DNA of 28,304 nt from CANCDA01 sp043757205 (GCA_043757205.1 JAYVPU010000117.1:1-28304), one strand, 5' to 3'. Counted from the stretch's first letter, positions 1-7,914 are shown. Translations and numbers: made by a program. The notes: generated from the sequence alone by a model not told the origin.

Positions 1-230
1 CGCATGCGCGCACGCGCCAAGGGCAAGGCTTCAACATCGCCGGGCTCCAGCTCCAGGCGCAACGAGGTCTCTCTTTGCCAATCGGCCATCAGCCTTACAG
101 GCGGCGCTGGTATGTCGACCCGGCCTGTCAGCACGACATCGCTCACTCTCCGACTGCGCATGGCATCCCCACTCCAGAAATGGGACGTGAGGCGGTCCCG
201 CACAGCGTGCGGTTGAGGGGGTGGGCTCAT
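1..230 (-). CDS. Hypothetical protein, N-terminal part (3' end beyond the window)
   Basis: On the minus strand an open frame starts at an ATG ending at position 230 and runs without a stop to the window edge, giving about 76 residues. The product begins MSPPPQPHAV and continues with hydrophilic segments such as SDVVLTGRVDIPAPPVRL and LRLELEPGDVEALPL. These alternate charged and hydrophobic residues as in a beta-rich domain. I do not recognise the family, and there is no signal peptide or transmembrane segment. The frame stays open upstream to at least a TTG near 299, so the start is uncertain; no strong Shine-Dalgarno sequence precedes either candidate. It is divergent from the SpoIIAA-like gene starting at 329. 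The plus-strand reading of the same bases has less natural composition. Confidence 0.5.
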   Translation of the reverse strand, partial: MSPPPQPHAVRDRLTSHFWSGDAMRSRRVSDVVLTGRVDIPAPPVRLMADWQRETSLRLELEPGDVEALPLARARM

Positions 231-328
231 CTGGGCAGTGTAGTCAGAAGGTGGGGGTAGGTTGCCTTGCGAACAGACGGGCGGGCTTGGAGGGGCCAAG
301 GTGTCAGTTCTCACTCAAGGAGAAGCAC

Positions 329-694
329 ATGCTTGACTACGCAATATTGAAGCCCGAGGGCATCCTAGTGCTCACACCCCACGCGCCGCTGAGTCAGGCT
401 GACTTCAGCGGACTCAGCGCGACCGTTGACGCCTATCTCTCGGACCATGACAAACTCCGTGGTGTATTGGTTCATTCGAAGGGGTTTCCAGGATGGGAGA
501 ACTTCGGCGGATTCACCGCGCACATGCACTTTGTCCGTGAGCACCACAAGAAGGTTGACCGCGTGGCCGTCGTGACGGACAGCCATTTCGCCGGCATCGC
601 GGAATTGCTCGGCAAACACTTTGTGTCTGCTGAAGTCAAGCACTTTGCCTATGCCGACGACGCAAAGGCGCTGGACTGGTTGAAAGCCACTTGA
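329..694 (+). CDS. SpoIIAA-like (STAS/DUF3478) family protein
   Basis: This encodes a 121-residue cytoplasmic protein. The start is set by an AAGGAG-type ribosome binding site at about 316-322, seven bases before the ATG; the frame is open further upstream, but without such a site. The sequence shows the pattern of the SpoIIAA-like family: an N-terminal strand pair with LxxTPHAPLSQADF, a central segment around GVLVHSKGFPGWENFGGF, then HHKKVDRVAVVTDS and a C-terminal helix ending ALDWL. The family is related to STAS anti-sigma-factor antagonists, but the members have no established reaction and the SpoIIAA phosphorylation context is absent. Neighbours are a DUF4142 protein and a cupredoxin, which may point to a stress-related group; that is inference. 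The family call is fairly secure, the role unknown. Confidence 0.8.
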   Translation: MLDYAILKPEGILVLTPHAPLSQADFSGLSATVDAYLSDHDKLRGVLVHSKGFPGWENFGGFTAHMHFVREHHKKVDRVAVVTDSHFAGIAELLGKHFVSAEVKHFAYADDAKALDWLKAT

Positions 695-902
695 CCTCAA
701 CGCGAAGTCGCTCAGCCATGGGGTGTCGAGTTTTTTCTTGTCCTATGTTCGCTAGCGCACTAACCATTCCCAAGTGGCGATGTAAGGTCGTGTTCAACGA
801 TGCGCCTTGCCCAAAAGGCAGACTCCCCCACCATCACCGGAAGTCGCCAGACGGGGCAGGACTCGTAATAACCGCAATGGATCGTCCTACAAGGAGAACA
901 AC

Positions 903-1460
903 ATGAAATCGTCGAGCATTATTTTGGCCACTGCCATTGTTTTCGTCGCAGGTGGCGCATTGGCACAAGCGCCCGGACCCACCGACGCGCAAATCGCCCA
1001 CATTGTGGTGACGGCGAACCAAGTCGACATCAATGCGGGCAAGCTCGCCGGGGCCAAAGCCAGCAACAAGGAGGTCAAGGGCTTTGGCAAGGAAATGGTC
1101 ACCGATCACACGGGCGTTAATAAGCAAGCTAGTGCTCTGGTCAAGAAGCTCAAGATAAAGCCAGAAGACAATCCCACCAGCAAGAGCCTCATGGCTGGCG
1201 GTGAGGCCAACCTCAAGAATCTCAAAACCCTGAAGGGCAAGGACTTCGACAAGGCCTACGTAGACAACGAGGTAACCTATCACCAGGCTGTGCTGGACGC
1301 CATTGATAAGACCTTGGTGCCGAATGCGAAAAATGAAGAGCTCAAGGGTCTGATTGTCAAGGTCCGTCCGGCTTTCGTCGAGCATCTCGATGCATGCCAA
1401 GATGATGCAGACATCGCTGAACAAATAAGCACGCGGACCTGCGTTAAGGGGCGATCATGA
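903..1460 (+). CDS. DUF4142 exported protein, C-terminus altered by a frameshift
   Basis: An AAGGAG site at about 890-895 precedes the ATG. The 185-residue product starts with a typical signal peptide (cleavage near ALAQA, about residue 22) followed by a mostly helical DUF4142 domain. The family resembles a ferritin-like four-helix bundle and contains the pattern VKGFGKEMVTDHTGVNKQ. Function is not established; members are periplasmic and often sit beside stress or metal genes. After the segment PAFVEHLD (about residue 163) the sequence stops looking like the family. One base earlier in frame, the same DNA reads HAKMMQTSLNK and stops at 1426-1428, the usual family ending. A one-base insertion near 1391-1392 therefore gives the present protein a foreign tail of about 22 residues. 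The intact gene would have encoded 174 residues. A sequencing error gives the same picture. Confidence 0.82.
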   Translation: MKSSSIILATAIVFVAGGALAQAPGPTDAQIAHIVVTANQVDINAGKLAGAKASNKEVKGFGKEMVTDHTGVNKQASALVKKLKIKPEDNPTSKSLMAGGEANLKNLKTLKGKDFDKAYVDNEVTYHQAVLDAIDKTLVPNAKNEELKGLIVKVRPAFVEHLDACQDDADIAEQISTRTCVKGRS

Positions 1461-1466
1461 TCGGTA

Positions 1467-1826
1467 ATGCAAGAGCAGTTTGGCCGTCGCGGAAGGGTTC
1501 GTGCGTTGGCGTTCGCTCTGGTATGCGCCGGCGGCTTGCTGTTGTGCTTCGAGCCTGGCGCGTTTGCCGCTGGCAAGCCCGCAACGCACACAGTTGTGAT
1601 TGAAGCGATGCTCTACGCGCCAAGCACGTTGACGGTGCAACGTGGCGACACGGTGATGTGGATCAATCAAGACCCGTTTCCTCACACGGTCACCGCAAAG
1701 GGTGGATTTGATTCGCACAACATCGCGGCCGGTCGCTCATGGACGTACACGGCGCGCACCCCAGGGGAGTGGATCTATATCTGCAAACATCATCCGACCA
1801 TGAAAGGTGTTCTGAAGGTCGAATGA
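1467..1826 (+). CDS. Cupredoxin-family (plastocyanin/amicyanin-like) blue copper protein
   Basis: This is a 119-residue exported protein. A hydrophobic signal segment spans about residues 11-35 (cleavage near FAAGK), followed by one cupredoxin domain. Type 1 copper ligands are visible: His73 in the DPFPHTV motif, then Cys106, His109 and Met112 in the C-x-x-H-x-x-M loop near the C-terminus, as in amicyanin-like small cupredoxins. It is expected to shuttle electrons or bind copper in the periplasm. It starts six bases after the frameshifted DUF4142 gene; the original DUF4142 stop would lie 38 bases upstream, so the two were probably co-transcribed. No strong ribosome binding site is seen before this ATG. 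The domain call is firm, the redox partner unknown. Confidence 0.88.
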   Translation: MQEQFGRRGRVRALAFALVCAGGLLLCFEPGAFAAGKPATHTVVIEAMLYAPSTLTVQRGDTVMWINQDPFPHTVTAKGGFDSHNIAAGRSWTYTARTPGEWIYICKHHPTMKGVLKVE

Positions 1827-1875
1827 CGCCGTCGCGTGTCAGGTCGGATGCCTGCGCGGCGTTGCTGAATTTTTT
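1826..1875 (+). terminator. Possible intrinsic terminator after the cupredoxin gene
   Basis: An inverted repeat ACGCCG (1826-1831) / CGGCGT (1857-1862) encloses a second small pair CAGG/CCTG, and a run of six T lies at 1870-1875. It sits between two convergent genes, where a terminator is expected. The gap between stem and T-run is seven bases and the stem is bulged, so this is weak. Confidence 0.3.
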
Positions 1876-1886
1876 GGTCATGCTGT

Positions 1887-3035
1887 CTAGCGGTTCACAT
1901 CAAACAGCGCCGCGCCTTTGCGCATCACGCTCTTGGCGATCACCCCCCTGTGGATTTCACTGGTGCCGTCGAAGATGCGGGCGTCGCGGTAGTAGCGTTC
2001 AATCGGCAGCTCTTTGCAAAAGCCCATGCCGCCGAAGATTTGCACCGCTCGGTCCACCACGCGGCCCAGGGTTTCGGCGGCGTGGACTTTGACCATGGCG
2101 ATTTGTTCGCGGGCCTCCAGGCCCTGGTCTAGCATCCAGGCAGCGTAATAGACCATCCAGCGGGCGGCATTGATTTCGATCACGCTGTCGGCGATCTGCT
2201 GCTGCACCATTTGAAAGTCGCCGATCTTGGTGTTGAACTGTTGGCGCTCATTGGCGTAGTTCACCATCAGTTTGCACACATGCGTGGCCTTGCCCACGGC
2301 GCGTGCGCCCACCTGCGCCAGGCGCACCACGTTGAGCGCGCCCATGGCGAGTTTGAAGCCTTGGCCCTCAACGCCCAGTAGCGTGATGGGCTCCAACACC
2401 ACGTTGTCAAAGAACAGCTCCACGTGCGGCGTGCCGCGCAGGCCCATCATCTTTTGGTCTTTGCCGACGGTGAAGCCGGGCAGGCCTTTGTCGACCATGA
2501 ACATGCTGATTTCTTTCTCTCCAGTCTTGGCCGAGACGAGAAAGAAGTCGCTCCATTCGCCATCGCTGATGAAGTGCTTGCTGCCATTCAGCACCCACCG
2601 GCCTTGGGCGTTGCGCTTGGCATGGGTCTTGATGCCTGCCGCGTCCGAACCCGCACCGGGCTCGGTGATGGCGCAAGTGCGTGTGCCCGCCACAGCGGGC
2701 TTGAGCCAGCGCTCAATCTGCTCGCCTTTGCAGTGCAGCAGCGGCTCGTACACATTGCCAAAGGCGCGGCGAATGAGGATGTCGCTGGTGTGGCCGAATT
2801 GTTCTTCACACAAGATGCGATCCACATTCGACAAGCCACCGCCGCCCAGCGCGTCGGGCATGTTCATGCCGTACAGGCCCAGAGACTTGGCCTTCTCATA
2901 AATCGCTGTGGCTTTGGCCTTGGCCAAAAAGCCCGCGTTCTCGGTTTCGTCTTCCAGGGGTTTGAGTTCTTCTGTGATGAAGCGACGCACGGTGGCTATC
3001 ATCATTTTTTGTTCGTCGCTCAGTGAAAAGTCCAT
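1887..3035 (-). CDS. Acyl-CoA dehydrogenase family protein
   Basis: The 382-residue product has full family length with the usual order: an N-terminal helical domain (MDFSLSDEQ start), a central beta domain with CAITEPGAGSDAAG and NGSKHFISDG, and a C-terminal helical domain with QQFNTKIGDFQMVQ and the flavin-contacting VQIFGGMGF. It should be a cytoplasmic FAD enzyme that desaturates an acyl-CoA thioester and passes electrons to ETF. The position of the catalytic glutamate of medium-chain enzymes is Asp356 in RIFDGTSEIHR. The segment is also about three residues shorter than in the mammalian medium-chain enzyme. The alternative glutamate site of the isovaleryl/long-chain type is also not Glu (NVVRLAQVGAR). 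The substrate is open. It is divergent from a Bug receptor gene starting 74 bases away, so the two may share a promoter region and a substrate. Confidence 0.88.
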   Translation of the reverse strand: MDFSLSDEQKMMIATVRRFITEELKPLEDETENAGFLAKAKATAIYEKAKSLGLYGMNMPDALGGGGLSNVDRILCEEQFGHTSDILIRRAFGNVYEPLLHCKGEQIERWLKPAVAGTRTCAITEPGAGSDAAGIKTHAKRNAQGRWVLNGSKHFISDGEWSDFFLVSAKTGEKEISMFMVDKGLPGFTVGKDQKMMGLRGTPHVELFFDNVVLEPITLLGVEGQGFKLAMGALNVVRLAQVGARAVGKATHVCKLMVNYANERQQFNTKIGDFQMVQQQIADSVIEINAARWMVYYAAWMLDQGLEAREQIAMVKVHAAETLGRVVDRAVQIFGGMGFCKELPIERYYRDARIFDGTSEIHRGVIAKSVMRKGAALFDVNR

Positions 3036-3108
3036 GGTGGTTCTCGCTGTGAATCAAGCCGCATCATATTTGTGGAAAAATAGAACCATAGCCCAAGGAG
3101 ACATCCGC

Positions 3109-4086
3109 ATGATGGTTTCACGAGTCAAGATTTTGCACACGCTGAGCGCGGCAACACTTTTCGTTCTGGGTGCAACTTCAGCACACGCTCAAGCCTACCC
3201 CACCAAGCCGATACGCGTCATCGTGCCCTATGCGGCCGGGGGCTTCTCTGACCAAAGCTCGCGCGTCATTGCCGAGGCGCTTTCGCAAGAACTCAAACAA
3301 CAACTGGTGATCGAAAACCGAGCCGGTGGCGGCGGGCGCATTGGCGTTGATGCCCTGAGCAAGATGGCCCCTGACGGCTACAGCCTGCTCTTGACCACCA
3401 ACGGTACGCACACCTACATGGCGGTGACTGAAAAGGCTTTGAGCTACGACCCCATCAAAGACTTCACCCCCATCTCTTTGATCGGCTCTTACGGCCTGCT
3501 GATGGTGGTGAATCCGGCTGTGCCAGCGCGCACGGTGGGCGAGCTCATTGCCTACGCCAAGAGCAACCCCGGTAAGCTCAACTACGCCAGCTCGGGGCCG
3601 GGCAGCGGGCTGCATTTTGCGGGCGAGGTTTTCAAATCCATGGCCGGTATTGACATGGTGCACGTCCCCTACAAAGGCTCAGGCCCGGGCATGTTGGACG
3701 TACTTGCGGGCAACTGCCAGGTGATTTTTGCGGGTGAGGCCAAGCCCCACATCGACAGCGGCAAAGTGCGCTTGCTCGGCACCACCAGCGCCGCGCGTGA
3801 CCCGCGCTACCCCAACGCCCTCACGATTGGTGAGGCCGGGTTAACTGGTTATGACTTGACGTATTGGGTGGGCTTGATGGCCCCCAAAGGTTTACCGGCG
3901 GACATCCAGCTCAAGCTCAATGCCGCCGTTAAGAAAATACTGACCGAGCCCCATGTGAAGAGACTCTTCGCCGATATGGGCTTGTCGCCCGTCGGCAGTT
4001 CGCCCGAGTATTTGGTGGATCAGATTCGCACAGAAACCGCCAAGCTCAGCGCCGTTGCGGCCAGCATTCCGGGTGGGATTAACTGA
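3109..4086 (+). CDS. Bug/TctC-family tripartite tricarboxylate transporter substrate-binding protein
   Basis: The ATG at 3109 follows AAGGAG at 3095-3100 with eight bases of spacing; a second ATG follows directly. The 325-residue product has a signal peptide (cleavage near AHAQA, about residue 28), then the Bug fold. Family marks are YPTKPIRVIVPYAAGG, the ENRAGGGGRIG segment, PDGYSLL, NYASSGPGSGLH, and VPYKGSGPGMLDVLAG. It is a periplasmic receptor for a small carboxylate or related compound. The membrane subunits TctA and TctB are not in the window, which is common for the numerous orphan Bug proteins of Burkholderiales. It is divergent from the acyl-CoA dehydrogenase and ends two bases before the end of the convergent alpha/beta hydrolase. 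The ligand cannot be predicted. Confidence 0.93.
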   Translation: MMVSRVKILHTLSAATLFVLGATSAHAQAYPTKPIRVIVPYAAGGFSDQSSRVIAEALSQELKQQLVIENRAGGGGRIGVDALSKMAPDGYSLLLTTNGTHTYMAVTEKALSYDPIKDFTPISLIGSYGLLMVVNPAVPARTVGELIAYAKSNPGKLNYASSGPGSGLHFAGEVFKSMAGIDMVHVPYKGSGPGMLDVLAGNCQVIFAGEAKPHIDSGKVRLLGTTSAARDPRYPNALTIGEAGLTGYDLTYWVGLMAPKGLPADIQLKLNAAVKKILTEPHVKRLFADMGLSPVGSSPEYLVDQIRTETAKLSAVAASIPGGIN

Positions 4087-4088
4087 CC

Positions 4089-5162
4089 TCAAGCCCCTGT
4101 GTACACCGGCGAAGGCTGGCTGAAAAAGCCTTCGAGCAGGTGGTACACCAGCGCAAAGTTTTTAGACCGCGTGCTGGTGTGGGCAATGCCGGGCATGACG
4201 ATGAACTGCTTGTCGCCATTGGGTAGCTTGGCAAAGAAGTTGGTCAGGTCTTGCAGGCTGGCTATGCCGTCATACTCGCCGCGCATGATGAGCGTGGGCA
4301 CCTTGAGTTTCTCTGGGTCGCACACGGGCAGGTTGGCTGACATGTCGATGTAGGTGCCGGTGGGCACAGACGTGTCCAGCGCCAGCACGGCGTCGGCAAA
4401 GGCGTCCACGATGGTCAGGTCGCTGGTGCCGGGATGGTCGCGGGTGAAGATGCTGCGGATCATGGCGCGGTCAATCGGGCGGCGGTTGCTAGCGCGGTAG
4501 GTGTCGAGTTTTTTCTTGCGTTCGGCCAGGGTGGGGCTGCCTTCACCCGTCCACACAAAGGCATCCAGCGCCAGACGCGACACGCGCTCCGGGTGGCGCT
4601 GCGCAAACAGGGCGGCACGCAGCGCGCCGGAGGAGGAGCCGTAAAACAAGGCTTTCTTGCTGCCCGATACCTTCAGGATGTACTCGCTCACCACCGTGAT
4701 GTCGTCGGCCCCGTCGGAGATGGTGGCGTTCATGTTGCGGGTTTTGTCCGAACGGCCATAGCCCTCGCAGTCAAAACACCAGGTGTCGTATCCCAGGCGG
4801 GCAAACCAGTCCATGGTGGAGGATTCAATGCGCCCGGGGATTTGCAAGTCAAAAACGGGGGTGGATGAAACCGAGGAGCCGTGTACAAAAATTAGCGTGC
4901 CGCGAGAGGGCGCGGCGCTGGGGTTGCGCAGTTTTTTGTTCCACATGAACAAGCGCACGTCTTGGCCGGCCACCTTCTTGATGGCCCAGTGTTCTTTGCC
5001 GACGATTTCGGCCGAGGGTGCAGCACGGGTGGCTTGCGCGTTTGCCTCGGTGCTGCTCAGCACGGTTGTGGTGGCGGCCATGGCACCGAGTGCCGTGCTG
5101 GCCAGAAAGCCGCGGCGTGAGCCTTCGGGGGAGGTGTCTTGGGTGATGGGGTGTTGGGTCAT
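4089..5162 (-). CDS. Tat-exported alpha/beta hydrolase
   Basis: The chosen ATG at 5162 gives 357 residues; a TTG at 5210 would add 16 residues and lacks support. The N-terminus has a twin-arginine signal (SRRGFLAST, about residues 15-23) with a hydrophobic stretch ending near ANAQA (about residue 44), so a folded enzyme is exported. The alpha/beta hydrolase fold shows the oxyanion HGSSVSS (about 94-100), nucleophile Ser177 in GSSSG, acid Asp298 in RGEYDG, and His328 in GIAHTS. It should hydrolyse an ester, lactone or amide in the periplasm. It lies between a Bug receptor and the start of the catabolic operon, divergent from the latter. Release of a carboxylate that a Bug receptor then captures is a reasonable inference, not shown. 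Confidence 0.88.
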   Translation of the reverse strand: MTQHPITQDTSPEGSRRGFLASTALGAMAATTTVLSSTEANAQATRAAPSAEIVGKEHWAIKKVAGQDVRLFMWNKKLRNPSAAPSRGTLIFVHGSSVSSTPVFDLQIPGRIESSTMDWFARLGYDTWCFDCEGYGRSDKTRNMNATISDGADDITVVSEYILKVSGSKKALFYGSSSGALRAALFAQRHPERVSRLALDAFVWTGEGSPTLAERKKKLDTYRASNRRPIDRAMIRSIFTRDHPGTSDLTIVDAFADAVLALDTSVPTGTYIDMSANLPVCDPEKLKVPTLIMRGEYDGIASLQDLTNFFAKLPNGDKQFIVMPGIAHTSTRSKNFALVYHLLEGFFSQPSPVYTGA

Positions 5163-5265
5163 TGCGTCTGTGTCTCTAGGGGTGGAATTTTTCTCATAGG
5201 CAGCTCGCAACGGGCTGTCAGAATGAAGAACGCTGAATGGTAGAAGCGCATCACAAAATCAGCAT

Positions 5266-5278
5266 AGGGTTAAACCCT
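5266..5278. promoter_or_regulatory. Candidate operator: hyphenated palindrome in a divergent intergenic region
   Basis: The 13-base sequence AGGGTT-A-AACCCT is a perfect inverted repeat around one base. It lies in the 182-base region between the divergent alpha/beta hydrolase (start 5162) and the first gene of the operon (start 5345), where a regulator could control both. No convincing -35/-10 pair was identified beside it, and no regulator gene is adjacent, so binding is only inferred. Confidence 0.3.
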
Positions 5279-5344
5279 TGGGCGAGGTTTTGAGAGGGGG
5301 GAAGAGAGTTACATTCGGCAAAATTATTCTTGAAAGGTCTCACC

Positions 5345-6529
5345 ATGAATATGCGTATTGCCATTGCCGCCTTGACGGGTCTGAGCCTTCTTGCCGGGTG
5401 CGCGAATATGCAAGCATCTCCCGGCAAGCGCGAGCTGATGTTGGTTGCCAATGATGAAAAACAGAGCTGGGATGATGCGGGCAAAGTCATCCTGGCCGAC
5501 CCCGGCAAAGACACGGTGTCCATCATCGACATTGGCACCGATCCGCTGGCCCCCAAGATCATCGCCAACCTGCCCATCCCCAACACCATCGCTGGCCCGC
5601 CGGTGAATCTGGCCATCACGCCGGACGAGGGTTTGGCGCTGGTGGCTAACTCCATGAACATGGTCACGGAAAATGGCGTGCGCAAACTGGTGCCCGACAA
5701 CCGCCTGTTTGTGATTGACCTGAGCGCCAACCCGCCCGTAGTCATCCAGACCCTGGCCGTGGGCAAGCAGCCTTCGGGCATGTCCATCAACGCGGCGGGC
5801 AACCTGGCCCTCATCGCTAACCGAACTGACAACTCCATCAGCGTGTTGCGCATCAGCGGCAAAAAAGTGGAGTTGATCGACACTGTGGTCATGGGCGAGC
5901 AGGTCGCGCACGTGCGCTTCACGCCAGACGGCAAACGCGCGCTAGCGGCCAAATTCCCGGGCCACAAAATTGCCATGCTCAATGTGGATGGCGAGAAGGT
6001 CACATACAACAAGCTCGATGTCACGGTCGGTCTGTGGCCGTATAACGTGGACGTCACGCCTGATGGCAAGCTCGCCTTGAGTGCCGACAACGGCAACGCG
6101 GGTGCATCCGACGGTCATGTGGACACGGTCAGCGTGATTGACATCGAGGCCAATCCGCCGCGCGTGATTGACAAAGTGGTGGTGGGAGATGCGCCCGAAG
6201 GTTTGGCCATCAGCCCCACCGGCAAGCTCGCGGTGGCCGTTTTGCTGCGCGGCACCAACGTGGCCAAGACGGCCTTCTTTTACAACCGCAATGCCACCGT
6301 GGTGGCGCTCAAAATCGACGGCAAAAAAGTCACGCGCAGCAACGAGGTGGAGGTGCGCGGCCTGCCCGAAGGCGCGGTGTTCAGCCAAGACGGGCGCTAC
6401 ATCTACGTGGGTAATTTCATGGACAGCGACATCTCCATCCTGCGCGTGGACGGCGACCAGATTGTGAACACCGGCAAGTCGCTGACTTTGCCGGGTCACC
6501 CCGCATCCATGCGTGGGCGCACACACTAA
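5345..6529 (+). CDS. YVTN-type beta-propeller lipoprotein
   Basis: The ATG at 5345 follows GAAAGG with seven bases of spacing. The 394-residue product begins with a lipoprotein signal ending LLAGC, so Cys19 is the likely lipidated residue. The rest is repeated propeller blades of the YVTN/lactonase-like type, recognisable from recurrent xTPDGKxAL...DNSISVLRI patterns: ITPDEGLALVAN, INAAGNLALIANR, FTPDGKRALAAK, VTPDGKLALSAD, ISPTGKLAVAV and FSQDGRYIYVGN. Six to seven blades are visible. Such proteins are surface- or periplasm-facing; some relatives are lactonases or binding platforms, but no catalytic residues can be assigned. It is the first gene of the ten-gene operon, 30 bases ahead of the dehydrogenase, and may bind or process the substrate outside the inner membrane (inference). 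Confidence 0.85.
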   Translation: MNMRIAIAALTGLSLLAGCANMQASPGKRELMLVANDEKQSWDDAGKVILADPGKDTVSIIDIGTDPLAPKIIANLPIPNTIAGPPVNLAITPDEGLALVANSMNMVTENGVRKLVPDNRLFVIDLSANPPVVIQTLAVGKQPSGMSINAAGNLALIANRTDNSISVLRISGKKVELIDTVVMGEQVAHVRFTPDGKRALAAKFPGHKIAMLNVDGEKVTYNKLDVTVGLWPYNVDVTPDGKLALSADNGNAGASDGHVDTVSVIDIEANPPRVIDKVVVGDAPEGLAISPTGKLAVAVLLRGTNVAKTAFFYNRNATVVALKIDGKKVTRSNEVEVRGLPEGAVFSQDGRYIYVGNFMDSDISILRVDGDQIVNTGKSLTLPGHPASMRGRTH

Positions 6530-6559
6530 AAATCATCTTTAATTTTTGAGGAAGAAAGA

Positions 6560-7453
6560 ATGCAAATCACAGTCGGAATTTTGGGCTTGGGCATCATGGG
6601 CTCGGCCATGTCGGGCAACATGCTCAAAGCGGGCTTTCGGGTCGTCGGCTTTGATGTGGACGCGGGGCGCTTGGCAGACTTCAAACAGGCGGGTGGCGAG
6701 ATCGCCAGTTCACCGCGCGAGGTGGCCGAGAAGGTGGACATCATCGTCAGCGTGCTGCCCAGCGTCAAGGCCCTGGATGAGGGCATCACCGGCCTGCTGG
6801 CCTCGCGCCGCCAGGGTTTGATCTTGATCGAGTCCAGCACCTTGCCGATTGACGACAAAGAGCGCAACCGTGAGCGCTGCGGCACAACAATCACCATGCT
6901 GGACTGCCCCTTGAGCGGCACCGGTGCGCAGGCGCTGACCCGAGACCTGTCGGTCTATGCCAGCGGTGACGAAGCGGCGGTACTACGCTGCATTCCCGTG
7001 TTCGAGGGCTTTGCGCGCTCGCACCATTACGTGGGTGAATTCAACAACGGCAGCAAGATGAAGTTTGTGGCCAACCTGCTGGTGGCGATTCACAACGTCT
7101 CCACCGCCGAAGCCTTTGTGCTGGGCATGAAGGCGGGGCTCGACCCGGCCATGATTTATAAAGTGATTGGCGACGGCGCAGGCAGCTCGCGCATGTTCCA
7201 GGTGCGCGGCCCCATGATGGTAGAGGGCGTGTACGAGCCTGCGGGCATGAAGGTGTCGATCTGGCAAAAAGACATGAAGATCATCGCCGAGTACGCCACC
7301 AAGCTCGATTGCCCCACGCCATTGCTCGCCGCTTCAGCCGCCTACTACACCGCCGCCATGGCCAAGGGCCTGGGCAACCAGGATACGGCCGCCGTGTGCG
7401 ACGTGCTGGAAGAGTGGGCGCGGCATTTGCGTGCGAGCACCAAAGCCGAATAA
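6560..7453 (+). CDS. NAD(P)-dependent beta-hydroxyacid dehydrogenase (3-hydroxyisobutyrate dehydrogenase family)
   Basis: The 297-residue cytoplasmic enzyme has the full family length. The N-terminal Rossmann domain carries GLGIMG (residues 9-14). The substrate-binding motif is DCPLSGTGAQ (about 115-124), where the family usually has D-x-P-V-S-G-G. The catalytic lysine fits Lys168 in GSKMKFVAN, with Asn172 in the expected place. The C-terminal half is the usual all-helical dimerisation domain. Members oxidise or reduce beta-hydroxy acids or semialdehydes such as 3-hydroxyisobutyrate, tartronate semialdehyde or 2-(hydroxymethyl)glutarate. A GAGGAAG site precedes the start. It is 17 bases ahead of the DUF336 gene, within the operon. 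The exact substrate is unknown. Confidence 0.9.
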   Translation: MQITVGILGLGIMGSAMSGNMLKAGFRVVGFDVDAGRLADFKQAGGEIASSPREVAEKVDIIVSVLPSVKALDEGITGLLASRRQGLILIESSTLPIDDKERNRERCGTTITMLDCPLSGTGAQALTRDLSVYASGDEAAVLRCIPVFEGFARSHHYVGEFNNGSKMKFVANLLVAIHNVSTAEAFVLGMKAGLDPAMIYKVIGDGAGSSRMFQVRGPMMVEGVYEPAGMKVSIWQKDMKIIAEYATKLDCPTPLLAASAAYYTAAMAKGLGNQDTAAVCDVLEEWARHLRASTKAE

Positions 7454-7470
7454 AGATCAAGGAATTCACA

Positions 7471-7914
7471 GTGAACTCAATTTCATTAGACCAAGCCAGA
7501 CTCATCGCCGACGCGGCTCTCAAAAAGGGCCGTGCCCTCAACTTCGCCCCGCTCACCGTGGCCGTGCTCGACGCCGGAGGTCAGCTCAAGGTGCTGCTGC
7601 GTGAAGACGACTGCAGCCTGCTGCGCCCGGAGATTGCCATTGGCAAAGCCTGGGGCGTGCTGGGCATGGGCTTTGGTGGGCGCGAGTTGTCGCGCCGCGC
7701 CGAGAAAGTACCCACCTTCTTTACCGCTTTGAACGCCATGTCCAATGGCCGCATGGTGCCTGTCGCCGGTGGCGTGTTGATCCGCAATGCCGCAGGTCAA
7801 ATCATTGGGTCTGTGGGCATCTCGGGCGACACGTCCGATAACGATGAGATCTGCTCGGTCGCGGGTGTGCAAGCCACGGGTCTGGTGCCGGATACCGGCA
7901 ACCCCCTGGCATGA
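7471..7914 (+). CDS. GlcG/HbpS (DUF336) family protein
   Basis: The start is a GTG at 7471 with AAGGA at 7459-7463; the resulting 147 residues match the family length. Typical features are an N-terminal helix (SLDQARLIADAALKKG), the LTVAVLDAGGQLKVLLRED strand pair, and the glycine-rich GGVLIRNAAGQIIGSVGISG near the C-terminus, ending with a helix beginning DNDEICSVAG. The family includes the heme-binding HbpS of Streptomyces and GlcG of the glycolate locus. In catabolic operons its members are common accessory proteins of uncertain activity. No signal peptide is seen, so it is probably cytoplasmic. Its stop overlaps the next start by four bases (ATGA), so translation with the SDR is coupled. 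Confidence 0.88.
   Translation: MNSISLDQARLIADAALKKGRALNFAPLTVAVLDAGGQLKVLLREDDCSLLRPEIAIGKAWGVLGMGFGGRELSRRAEKVPTFFTALNAMSNGRMVPVAGGVLIRNAAGQIIGSVGISGDTSDNDEICSVAGVQATGLVPDTGNPLA

Noticed and set aside
804..819. Small hairpin GCCTT/AAGGC upstream of the DUF4142 gene
   Set aside because: Only five base pairs and no following T-run; it is not convincing as a terminator or riboswitch.
5251..6096. Long minus-strand open frame (281 codons) opposite the propeller lipoprotein gene
   Set aside because: The plus strand encodes a clear lipoprotein with propeller repeats and a ribosome binding site; the antisense product is Ser/Thr/Met-rich with no domain and reflects GC-rich codon bias.
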